DNA of 41,784 nucleotides from assembly GCA_902530595.1 (NCBI GenBank), contig CACAAX010000013.1, forward strand, positions 1-41,784, written 5' to 3'. The notes below the pieces were generated by a model that worked only from the letters and a program-made list of their open reading frames with translations, made no database searches and was not told the DNA's origin. The position numbers and the translations under genes were made by a program. Below are positions 35,163 to 41,784 of the stretch, piece by piece; position 1 is the first letter of the stretch; each line of letters starts with the position of its first letter. This DNA is from an uncultured Alphaproteobacteria bacterium (GTDB lineage: Bacteria; Pseudomonadota; Alphaproteobacteria; Rhodobacterales; Rhodobacteraceae).

Positions 35163-35771
35163 TTAGTACAGCTCTCTTTTATACTGAGCTAAGATCTTCT
35201 GCTCATCCTTAATTTCACAATCAATACCAGTCTGATCCTCTATCATTTCAAAAAGTGTTGGTATCGGGCGTATTCCAGGCCACTTTCTTGGATCCCATAA
35301 GCCTCCTCTTAACATTGATTTTCCGCAGTGTAAGTGTGCTTGTGTAACTTTCACTTGCAGAACTGTTTTGGGAACATTGGTTTTTAATCTGTGTCTTTCT
35401 CGAGCATCTATATCTTCACTTATTACCGCTTCGCCTTGCACCCTCAATGTCTCGTTTACGCTGGGAATTAAAAATAAAAGAGAAATAAAATTATTTCTCA
35501 CAATATTTAATAATCCATCGATACGGTTGTTGCCTGGCCTATCTGGAATTTCCAAAATATCATCACTCATTACCTTAACAAAACCATAAGGGTCTCCTTT
35601 TGGTGACAGGTCAATGCTTTGATTATTTTGTGTTCCAATAATAACGAAGGATGAGTTTTCAATAAAACTTACACAGTGTTTATCTAATTTTTCTAAGATT
35701 TTAGCTGCAGCTTTTTCCTTAGCAGGGCCGTAAATTTCTCTCAATCTTTTCTCATCCATCGCTTTCACCAT
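35163..35771 (-). CDS. PPOX-type FMN-dependent flavoprotein (DR_2398-like)
   Basis: This 202-residue protein matches the pyridoxamine-oxidase-like flavoprotein fold: LREIYG-PAKEKAAAKIL at the start, SSFVIIGTQNNQSIDLSPKGDPYGFVKV, then DRPGNNRIDGLLNIVRN and the later VTQAHLHCGKSMLRGGLWDPRKW block. This pattern is that of the DR_2398/MSMEG_1061 subgroup. Relatives in this fold include F420-dependent reductases as well as FMN oxidases, so its position just upstream of cofGHC is suggestive, but the residues that would settle F420 binding cannot be read with confidence. The gap to the ABC gene is 90 bases. Confidence 0.83.
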   Translation of the reverse strand: MVKAMDEKRLREIYGPAKEKAAAKILEKLDKHCVSFIENSSFVIIGTQNNQSIDLSPKGDPYGFVKVMSDDILEIPDRPGNNRIDGLLNIVRNNFISLLFLIPSVNETLRVQGEAVISEDIDARERHRLKTNVPKTVLQVKVTQAHLHCGKSMLRGGLWDPRKWPGIRPIPTLFEMIEDQTGIDCEIKDEQKILAQYKRELY

Positions 35772-35861
35772 TTTTAATTAAACTATTACAGCATCACTTT
35801 TACACTTAACGATAATTCGGTAACAAACTAAAAATACAAAATTACTCTTATGAATTTTTGA

Positions 35862-37694
35862 TTACTCTGCAGCCTGTTCAGTCGTGATAAAACCTCCTGA
35901 CTGTTTATCCCAATATTGTCTATATAAGCCATTTATCTTCAGAAGCTTTTTATGTGTACCTTCTTCAACTATCTGTCCATCCGAAAGAACAATTATTTTA
36001 TCCATTTTCGCCAAAGTAGATAAGCGGTGTGCAATAGCTAAAACAGTTTTATTCTCCATGACTAACTCGAGCGCATTTTGTATTGAGTTCTCAACTTCGC
36101 TATCCAAGGCACTAGTAGCCTCATCCAAAACAAGAACAGGTGAGTCTTTTAAAATTGCTCGCGCAAGCGCAATTCTTTGTCTTTGGCCTCCAGATAGTTT
36201 TACACCTTGTTCGCCTAAATGTGCTTCATAACCTTTTCTTCCCCTATAATCCTCTAAATCTTGAATGAACTCATGGGCCTCTGCTTGCCTGCTCGCTCGA
36301 ATAAGGTCCTTCTCTGTCGCGTTGGGATTTCCATACATGATATTGTCGCGTGCAGACCTATTAAAAAGAGCGGTTTCCTGCGTTACCATTGCTATTTGCT
36401 TTCTCAAACTTGACTGAGTTATATCGTTTATATTAATAGAATCAATTAAGACGGCTCCTTTTTGCGGTTCATAGAGCCTCAGTAAGAGTGATACTAAAGT
36501 AGATTTGCCAGCTCCAGAAGCTCCCACAAGACCAATTTTCTCTCCTGCTTGAATAGACAAAGAAATATCTTTTACGGCAGCCAAATTTTGGCCATAAGTA
36601 AAGCTAACCTTTTTAAAGTCTATCGATCCTTTTGATACCAAAAGATCTGGAGCATTATCTTTATCACCTAACTTATATGACGTAGACAATGTTTTTACTC
36701 CATCTTCAACTTCTCCTAGGTTTGCGTATAAAGTCATCAGAGTGAAACTTACCCATCCAGTCATCTGTGATAATCTTAAAGATATTGCGCCTGCAGCAGC
36801 AATATCGCCTGCTGAAACATTACCTACGCTCCAAAAATAAAGGCTCCCACCAACTAACATTATCGGTAAGACTCCCGAGAGTCCGTTTAAACAGAACCTA
36901 AACCAGGCAGCAATTACACCATAATGGATAGAAAAGTCTCTGAAATTATCCATTGCATCAATCGCCGCATCATCTTCTTTTTTGTCATGAGCAAATAACT
37001 TTACCGTTTTTATATTGGTAACCGTATCGACAATTTGTCCAGTCACCAAAGCCCTTGCGCCAGCTTTCTCACGTGATCTTTTTCTAATCTTGGGCATGAA
37101 GTATCTAATGAGAAAAATATATCCAACCAACCAAGCGAATAGACCTATTGAAAGTGTTATATTAACAGTTGTAAGCATAAAAGCCGCCCCTACCACTGAA
37201 GCCAAAGCTAGCAATATAGTATGAATTATTTCTATCACTACGTCTGTTGCGGCTCGAGCAGTTTGCATTTCCTTTTGTGCAATCCTTCCAGCAAAATCAT
37301 TTTCAAAAAAGGTAACGGATTGACCGAGTGTCCATCGATGGAGCCTTGATAAAATTAAATTAAATATGTTTGGTGACACAATGACCGTTTGCGTATATGA
37401 AAAAGCTCCGAATATTATTGGTCTAATTACTAAAAAAAACAGCAAACCTGATGCTAAAAGTAAGATCTGGCTACTTATTGGGTTGTCGGATGAAGAGGCT
37501 AGAGCTGCATCTATAAGAAGTCCTAATAGGACCACAGCAGATACCTCAATAAAACCAGTCAAAACAGAAACAAAACCGGATACAAATAATACGGGAAAAC
37601 TTCCTTTTAGAGCCCAGTGGAAAAAACTTAGAGTATTAGATGGAGGAGGTCCCTCAGCTTTTTGTTTATGATTGATCCAGTTGGCAGGCTTCAT
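35862..37694 (-). CDS. ABC transporter, fused membrane and ATPase (half-transporter)
   Basis: This 610-residue protein has about six N-terminal helices (roughly residues 35-330) with the type I exporter plan, then an ATPase domain. Walker A is GASGAGKST at 391-399 with Lys397; the signature is LSGGQRQRIALARAIL; Walker B is LVLDEATSALD with Asp524 and Glu525; the H-loop is AIAHRLS. It would act as a homodimer exporting lipid, peptide or drug-like substrates, as in MsbA-related proteins. No substrate can be named from its context. Confidence 0.92.
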   Translation of the reverse strand: MKPANWINHKQKAEGPPPSNTLSFFHWALKGSFPVLFVSGFVSVLTGFIEVSAVVLLGLLIDAALASSSDNPISSQILLLASGLLFFLVIRPIIFGAFSYTQTVIVSPNIFNLILSRLHRWTLGQSVTFFENDFAGRIAQKEMQTARAATDVVIEIIHTILLALASVVGAAFMLTTVNITLSIGLFAWLVGYIFLIRYFMPKIRKRSREKAGARALVTGQIVDTVTNIKTVKLFAHDKKEDDAAIDAMDNFRDFSIHYGVIAAWFRFCLNGLSGVLPIMLVGGSLYFWSVGNVSAGDIAAAGAISLRLSQMTGWVSFTLMTLYANLGEVEDGVKTLSTSYKLGDKDNAPDLLVSKGSIDFKKVSFTYGQNLAAVKDISLSIQAGEKIGLVGASGAGKSTLVSLLLRLYEPQKGAVLIDSININDITQSSLRKQIAMVTQETALFNRSARDNIMYGNPNATEKDLIRASRQAEAHEFIQDLEDYRGRKGYEAHLGEQGVKLSGGQRQRIALARAILKDSPVLVLDEATSALDSEVENSIQNALELVMENKTVLAIAHRLSTLAKMDKIIVLSDGQIVEEGTHKKLLKINGLYRQYWDKQSGGFITTEQAAE

Positions 37695-37740
37695 ATCCTG
37701 AGCCCTAATATTTTTGAATTTCTAGTGAAATGAGAGCGTT

Positions 37741-38289
37741 TCATGAATTACGTCTTTTACTCAGACTTATAAGTGCATTTGATATATCTTCATCCTCTAT
37801 ATTTCTGGCTCCCCTTGAGAGTCGCAGCTCATGAGCGCGTTCCAGAACGTGTCCATGAGTATAGCCGAGAGGGGGTTCAAATTTATAACTTGCTAGTTCA
37901 ATCAATAAACCTAGTGGGTCTCGGAAATATATTGAGTCCATAAACCCTCTATCCTTAATACCAGAACTACCAATACCCCTTTCTTTCAATTTTTTTTCTG
38001 CAATCCTTATGGTGCTTTGACTTACCCAGAACGCTAAATGGTGTACAGACCCTACAGAAGTGTCAAGTGGATATGTTTTCCCTGTTCGTGACTCGTTGGT
38101 AAAAACGGTCACTGTTCGCCCGTCACTACAATCAAAATATAGGTGATTTTCAGTTTCATCATCTAGATTTGGTTGCTCAAAAATAAGTTTCATCCCCAAA
38201 ATGTCTTGCCAGAAACCAATAGAGGTTTTTCTATCCGCGCCATTCAGAGTAATGTGGTGGATTCCTTGGGATTGTAATAATGCTTGCAT
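37741..38289 (-). CDS. VOC-family (glyoxalase/dioxygenase fold) protein
   Basis: This 182-residue metal-dependent protein has two beta-alpha-beta3 modules. IHHITLNGADRKTSIGFWQDILGMKL (about 10-35) carries the first His; SVGSVHHLAFWV the second; and RDPLGLLIELASYKFEPP the Glu. Together these fit one divalent metal site per chain. The C-terminal THGHVLERAHELRLSRGARNI tail is longer than in the smallest members. Ring-cleaving dioxygenases, glyoxalases and fosfomycin-resistance proteins share this plan, and I cannot choose between them. It is separated from the ABC gene by 46 bases. Confidence 0.87.
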   Translation of the reverse strand: MQALLQSQGIHHITLNGADRKTSIGFWQDILGMKLIFEQPNLDDETENHLYFDCSDGRTVTVFTNESRTGKTYPLDTSVGSVHHLAFWVSQSTIRIAEKKLKERGIGSSGIKDRGFMDSIYFRDPLGLLIELASYKFEPPLGYTHGHVLERAHELRLSRGARNIEDEDISNALISLSKRRNS

Positions 38290-38425
38290 TGACCCTTCCT
38301 ATCTGAAAATTAATGTAGTTTGTCTAAAAATCAAGTTTTGCTTGGAGATCGACTATCTGACCACTACTATGTATCTGAAGAATGTTACATTGTACTTTGT
38401 TTAAACATCGAGGGAGCTTTTATTA

Positions 38426-38878
38426 ATGAAACATCAAGGAGGTTGTCACTGTAAACAATTTAGTTTTAAAACTGATGTTGACCCTATGTTAGTCGTTCAG
38501 TGCAACTGCAAGAGTTGTAGACGGCTTACAGGCTCAATAAACATTGGATGTCTTTATGCAGATACAGAAATCGATTTCGAAGGTGAGACAAATGTCTATG
38601 AATTTGCAGGCGGCAGTGGCTTTATTAACAAAGCCTATTTTTGCTCAAAATGCAATGTACGTGTTTATAATAAGCCAGCTCCTGAAGTAATGGAAGGCAT
38701 GGTAAGTATTCCCTTAGGCTGCTTTAATAATACAAATGAATTAGCACCAAAAGTTGAAATTTGGAGTGAGGAAAAGCTAACTTTCTTATCAAAATCTGAA
38801 TGCATTTTAGAATCCTTTGAGGGTAACGGAATACCTGAGAGGCTGAATGCTCTTCTTTCCAGTCTGGAAAGTCGCTAG
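38426..38878 (+). CDS. GFA-family zinc protein (CENP-V/GFA domain)
   Basis: This 150-residue protein has seven conserved cysteines in the GFA pattern: C7-x-C9 (GGCHCKQF), C26-x-C28-x2-C31 (QCNCKSCRR), and C73-x2-C76 (FCSKCNVRVY). They hold two zinc ions. The name comes from a glutathione-dependent formaldehyde-activating enzyme, but that activity is disputed and most members have no known role. Length and Cys spacing are typical. It is divergent from the VOC gene across a 136-base spacer. Confidence 0.93.
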   Translation: MKHQGGCHCKQFSFKTDVDPMLVVQCNCKSCRRLTGSINIGCLYADTEIDFEGETNVYEFAGGSGFINKAYFCSKCNVRVYNKPAPEVMEGMVSIPLGCFNNTNELAPKVEIWSEEKLTFLSKSECILESFEGNGIPERLNALLSSLESR

Positions 38879-38906
38879 GAATTTTCATTTTTTATAAGCT
38901 CTAACT

Positions 38907-39473
38907 TCAAGAACTCTCTGCATCGGTTGAATCAAAGATTTTAAACCCATTTTTCCATATTTCTTTTTTTTCAATATCTCCAAGAATTGTATAATATGTC
39001 CAAGTGCCAGTTTTCTTACCGAGTTTATATTGACCTTTTTTATATAGCCAACCGTCATATGGATCTATATAAATCCATGGCCCATCCAACTTACCGTCCT
39101 TATAGGTTGCCTTTATATATAGTTGACCACCACTACCATACTGCTCTCTTGTGCCATTTAATGTTCCAAGAGTGAAAAACTCAACCTCTTTTATTTTCCC
39201 ATTCTCGTGATAATATTCCCATAGATTATCTTTTTTACCATTTTTAATCATTCCAGTTTCTTTAAGATAGCCATTTGGCCAATAAATCTCAATTTGTCCA
39301 TTGAAGGGTGTATTTTTGAATTTTTCGAAAAACTGGTTCTTACGCTCGACTAAATTCTCCCACGTTTTCGGCTCAGACAGGCATTTATTTATAGGCAGAA
39401 GAATTAGTGAGCTCAAAAAAATTGTGGTAAGAGCAATTAATTTAAAATCTTTTTTTTTATCTCTCTGATGCAT
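38907..39473 (-). CDS. Exported MORN-like repeat protein
   Basis: This 188-residue protein has a signal peptide-like N-terminus (residues 10-30: KLIALTTIFLSSLILLPIN, then a Cys) and at least four repeats of a YwqK/MORN-like unit: YWPNGYLKETGMIKNGKKDN, LWEYYHENGKIKEVEF, REQYGSGGQLYIKATYKDGKLDG, and WIYIDPYDGWLYKKGQYKLGKKTG. Such repeats form a flat beta-hairpin array. They occur in lipid-binding and toxin-neutralising proteins, but no toxin partner is adjacent. It converges with the GFA gene, 28 bases apart. Confidence 0.8.
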   Translation of the reverse strand: MHQRDKKKDFKLIALTTIFLSSLILLPINKCLSEPKTWENLVERKNQFFEKFKNTPFNGQIEIYWPNGYLKETGMIKNGKKDNLWEYYHENGKIKEVEFFTLGTLNGTREQYGSGGQLYIKATYKDGKLDGPWIYIDPYDGWLYKKGQYKLGKKTGTWTYYTILGDIEKKEIWKNGFKIFDSTDAESS

Positions 39474-39750
39474 GCTCTACACTCTTTCCTCTGATGTCTC
39501 ATTTTTCAATTCGAAAGAATTCTCTTAAAATACATAGTATGCTAACCTATCTAATCAACTGAAATAATCCCAATATCTAAGCTAAATGAACTATCTTAAA
39601 TTTTCGGTCTTACTATAGTGTTTACTATTAATCCTAACATAACCTGACGATGTCAGATATCTCTACAAGCGTAATCTTAGTGACTCCCCTAAGAGTTCAT
39701 GCACATATATCAGCCTATACAAAAACTAAATCAAATCCTTATTAGTTTTA

Positions 39751-39975
39751 TTATTCTTTGGGACGTTTGAAGACGTATTCGGTCAAAGCTCTTCCTCCCC
39801 CAACGCGACTAGCACTTACTAATTCCCAGCCTTGGTCACCGTATTTATTCAAAGAGGGCGCATAATTTCCTTGTCGCAATTGATCGGCATATAATTCATC
39901 GTCTTTTGCCAGATCCTGTAAGCTTTTTAAGCTTCTCACGTTCTCAACTAATACTAAGTATTCCCATTTTCTCAT
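39751..39975 (-). CDS. DUF4177-like small protein
   Basis: This 74-residue protein matches DUF4177 in pattern: MRKWEYLVLVENV at the start, LNKYGDQGWELVSASRVGG in the middle, and TEYVFKRPKE at the end. It starts at ATG 39975 with GGAG seven bases upstream. It is soluble and its role is unknown. The 277-base spacer between it and the MORN-like gene (39474-39750) is AT-rich and shows no other gene. Confidence 0.8.
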   Translation of the reverse strand: MRKWEYLVLVENVRSLKSLQDLAKDDELYADQLRQGNYAPSLNKYGDQGWELVSASRVGGGRALTEYVFKRPKE

Positions 39976-40064
39976 TTATAAGCTCCATCTAATCATATAT
40001 TAGTAACGACCTAATTACCCCACTTTGTAGAGTAATAAAAACATCATTGATTAACGGTTTAAGA

Positions 40065-40463
40065 CTAGTGGAAGTTCTCTTGAACACTTTTTGACATTAG
40101 CATAGTGACTACTACCCCTTGCATAATAAAAAATAGAGGGGAGATAATATAAAAAGTAAAGAGGTAAAAATAATCTTGTTTAATTTGCATTGGATTAAAT
40201 AGTTCGCCGATAAATCCTAGAAAAACAAAGAGTAAAATCAATGGTAAATAGGTCAATTTACCCAAATTTTTGAGCTTTATAAGAAAAAATGAATTAACCA
40301 TATATATAATGGAAAAAACAAGAAATAATATATTTCCAACGTCGGTAAAATACTTTGTGCTTCCATTTGTACTTACTAAAGTAAAATTATAACCACCCCA
40401 TAAAACTATTAGTAAGAATAGAAGCGATTTAACTATGACCGCTTTTATGAAATAATTTTTCAT
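40065..40463 (-). CDS. Small integral membrane protein, unknown
   Basis: This 132-residue protein has four hydrophobic segments, near residues 7-27, 44-62, 70-87 and 101-122, with short polar links. It begins 9 bases after the DCC-family gene and is very likely co-transcribed with it. There is no clear ribosome site, so coupling is possible. No family recognised. Confidence 0.6.
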   Translation of the reverse strand: MKNYFIKAVIVKSLLFLLIVLWGGYNFTLVSTNGSTKYFTDVGNILFLVFSIIYMVNSFFLIKLKNLGKLTYLPLILLFVFLGFIGELFNPMQIKQDYFYLFTFYIISPLFFIMQGVVVTMLMSKSVQENFH

Positions 40464-40472
40464 TGATTTATT

Positions 40473-40832
40473 TTAAATTGACATTTGGCAATGAGCGGAT
40501 CGCGAAAACTTCCAATCTGCAAACTTATTATAAAGAAAATCAAGTACGGATCGAATCCCCGGTATAGCACATATTAACGCTAACAGGCGCCACCTTGGAA
40601 GTTTTCTCCAAATAGCTATAAACGCATCAATTCCGACATAGATGGTTCCTGCTTGGTCAGAAACATGCAACCTTCTAAGCGCATCATTTTGAGACACATT
40701 GATCTTTTTCAGATGCTGTGGCTCATTTGCTATGTCACGCCAAATAAAGGTTGTGGGAGGGCTTATCTTCATATAATGACCAATCTCTCTGCTACAAAGC
40801 CCACACTTTCCATCGTAAAATACTGTTATCAT
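40473..40832 (-). CDS. DCC-family (DUF393) thiol-disulfide oxidoreductase-like protein
   Basis: This 119-residue protein, started at ATG 40832 with AGGAG eight bases upstream, has the family signature near its N-terminus: ITVFYDGKCGLCSREIGHYM, the DxxCxxC motif that gives the family its name. DALRRLHVSDQAGTIYVGIDAFIAIWRKLP and PGIRSVLDFLYNKFADW follow in the expected order. The two cysteines look like a redox or metal site in a thioredoxin-like fold. The upstream in-frame codon at 40850 is a less likely start. Confidence 0.9.
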   Translation of the reverse strand: MITVFYDGKCGLCSREIGHYMKISPPTTFIWRDIANEPQHLKKINVSQNDALRRLHVSDQAGTIYVGIDAFIAIWRKLPRWRLLALICAIPGIRSVLDFLYNKFADWKFSRSAHCQMSI

Positions 40833-40939
40833 CCGTTTACTCCTGACCATGAGATAGGGTAAGATACATGAACGTCAATAGATCGTTTGTCAATTAATTT
40901 ATGGTTTGCAAACTTAGCTATATCCTTAAGGCTGGCTTT

Positions 40940-41689
40940 TCATTCAACTAGTAAAAAGTCTACTCCACCTAAATGAATATTATTGTTTATAAAAACACCT
41001 CTGCTTGCCGCTCTTTTTTCTATTTCCAACCTTTTTCCTGTATGAATTTGAAAGGCAGATATATGTTCAGATTGTGACTGAGTATTTATAACAAAATTTA
41101 TACTTGATCCTGATAAATCGATCGAAGTTCCATTTGCTGCTCTTTTCCTCCCTAGGGCTCTTTCCCAATTGCATAATAAATTATCTGGATCTGGACTGCA
41201 GATGTTAACGCCTGAAAAGTGACTCACCAGCGATTTATTTATGTCTTTCTCCCAATTCCTTCCAGCCCAGAGCCAAGAAGATGTAGGCTTCATATTATCT
41301 ATCGACAAAATAGCCCCACCAACTTGTTTTGGATGCAGATGAAGCGCTTGTCCGTGAATATCGTTAGTTTTACGATTTTCGTGCCACACAATATCCAATT
41401 CTACAGTTTTTAGCCTTTTTTGTTCTTTATCTAGATCTATTGTGTCAACAATAACCATATATCCTCCGTCACCGTCTCTTTTTTTGAGAAAGCGCTCCGC
41501 CGCTGTATTCTCTTTTACAGGGGTCACTAGCTCTAAAAATGTATCTCCCAGAGGAATAAGGACATTTTTTAAGCCAAATATAATTAACTCTGGGTCACTG
41601 AATGTTCTTCTCAGTTCGAAAAGGTCACAAATGCTATCTGCTAGTGGGTCTATTTCGCTTGTAGCAATGACCAATTGTCTTAATCGCAT
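40940..41689 (-). CDS. VOC-family protein with two glyoxalase-like modules
   Basis: This 249-residue protein is started at ATG 41689 because AGGA lies six bases upstream and MRLRQLVIATSEIDPLADSI fits the family; the longer frame to 41764 adds an unrelated hydrophobic leader. FLELVTPVKENTAAERFLKKRDGDGGYMVIV is a typical glyoxalase-like segment, and a second module runs from about residue 130 with GGAILSIDNMKPTSSWLWAG. The metal ligands of single-metal VOC enzymes are not all obvious. The reaction is unknown. Confidence 0.72.
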   Translation of the reverse strand: MRLRQLVIATSEIDPLADSICDLFELRRTFSDPELIIFGLKNVLIPLGDTFLELVTPVKENTAAERFLKKRDGDGGYMVIVDTIDLDKEQKRLKTVELDIVWHENRKTNDIHGQALHLHPKQVGGAILSIDNMKPTSSWLWAGRNWEKDINKSLVSHFSGVNICSPDPDNLLCNWERALGRKRAANGTSIDLSGSSINFVINTQSQSEHISAFQIHTGKRLEIEKRAASRGVFINNNIHLGGVDFLLVE

Positions 41690-41784
41690 TTTAATCCTAA
41701 AAAAATTATTAGAAAATAGAGTACAAAATAAAAGTTCAGCTATAAAGTGATTTAAAAGATACACTTAAGTTTGATATGTTTTTT

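Noticed and set aside
38907-39473. Toxin-antitoxin system around the MORN/YwqK-like gene
   Set aside because: The repeat type occurs in so-called YwqK antitoxins, but no toxin gene is adjacent and the protein has an export signal.

Overview
This is an AT-rich window from a bacterium, most likely a marine-type alphaproteobacterium. The evidence is the gene content: a long B12-dependent ribonucleotide reductase, ilvB-ilvH, a 2-oxo-acid type TRAP transporter, Bpt leucyltransferase, an acetyl-type MetA, DUF2244 next to an A1-type cytochrome oxidase subunit I, LipB, and a two-domain cold-shock protein. The lineage below class level is not settled. I see no phage genes, insertion sequences, CRISPR array or plasmid functions. 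Genes are packed tightly, often with 4-30 bp gaps and short overlaps.

Layout. 1-4.7 kb: the 3' end of pdxH, a double cold-shock-domain gene, tRNA-Pro(UGG), a leader rich in inverted repeats, and nrdJ. 4.7-7.1 kb (minus): ilvB-ilvH for branched-chain amino acids. 7.3-12.2 kb (plus): a TRAP operon dctP-(hairpin)-dctQ-dctM whose large permease carries about 330 extra C-terminal residues rich in predicted coiled coil. 12.2-17.7 kb (minus): a housekeeping run, ctaD-DUF2244-P-loop ATPase-metA-bpt, with lipB separate, then tRNA-Leu(GAG). 17.9-25.0 kb is an accessory strip of very small genes: paralogous NTF2/SnoaL-like proteins, paralogous ferredoxin-like (dimeric alpha-beta barrel type) proteins, small membrane proteins, a minimal lipoprotein, a single-domain cold-shock protein, and a two-domain SnoaL-like gene broken by two homopolymer indels. 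25-31.7 kb: HAD phosphatase, GNAT, PCuAC copper chaperone with TauE/SafE exporter, MBL hydrolase, nucleoside deoxyribosyltransferase, a frameshifted SDR gene, and a histone-deacetylase-family hydrolase. 32-35.8 kb (minus): cofG-cofH-cofC for coenzyme F420, preceded by an FMN-dependent PPOX-type flavoprotein. 35.9-41.7 kb: an ABC half-transporter, two VOC proteins, a GFA-type zinc protein, a MORN-like repeat protein, DUF4177, and a DCC-family protein with a membrane partner.

How it fits together. The core genes describe an aerobic heterotroph that takes up small organic acids, makes its own Ile/Val/Leu and Met, and respires with an aa3-type oxidase. The most distinctive capacity is F420 biosynthesis, which is patchy in Proteobacteria. 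cofG, cofH and cofC are here, but cofD, cofE and any clear F420-dependent enzyme are not. The strip of small paralogs at 18-24.7 kb is the least explained part of the window. Three single-base homopolymer indels break two otherwise recognisable genes, so either assembly errors or gene decay must be considered there.
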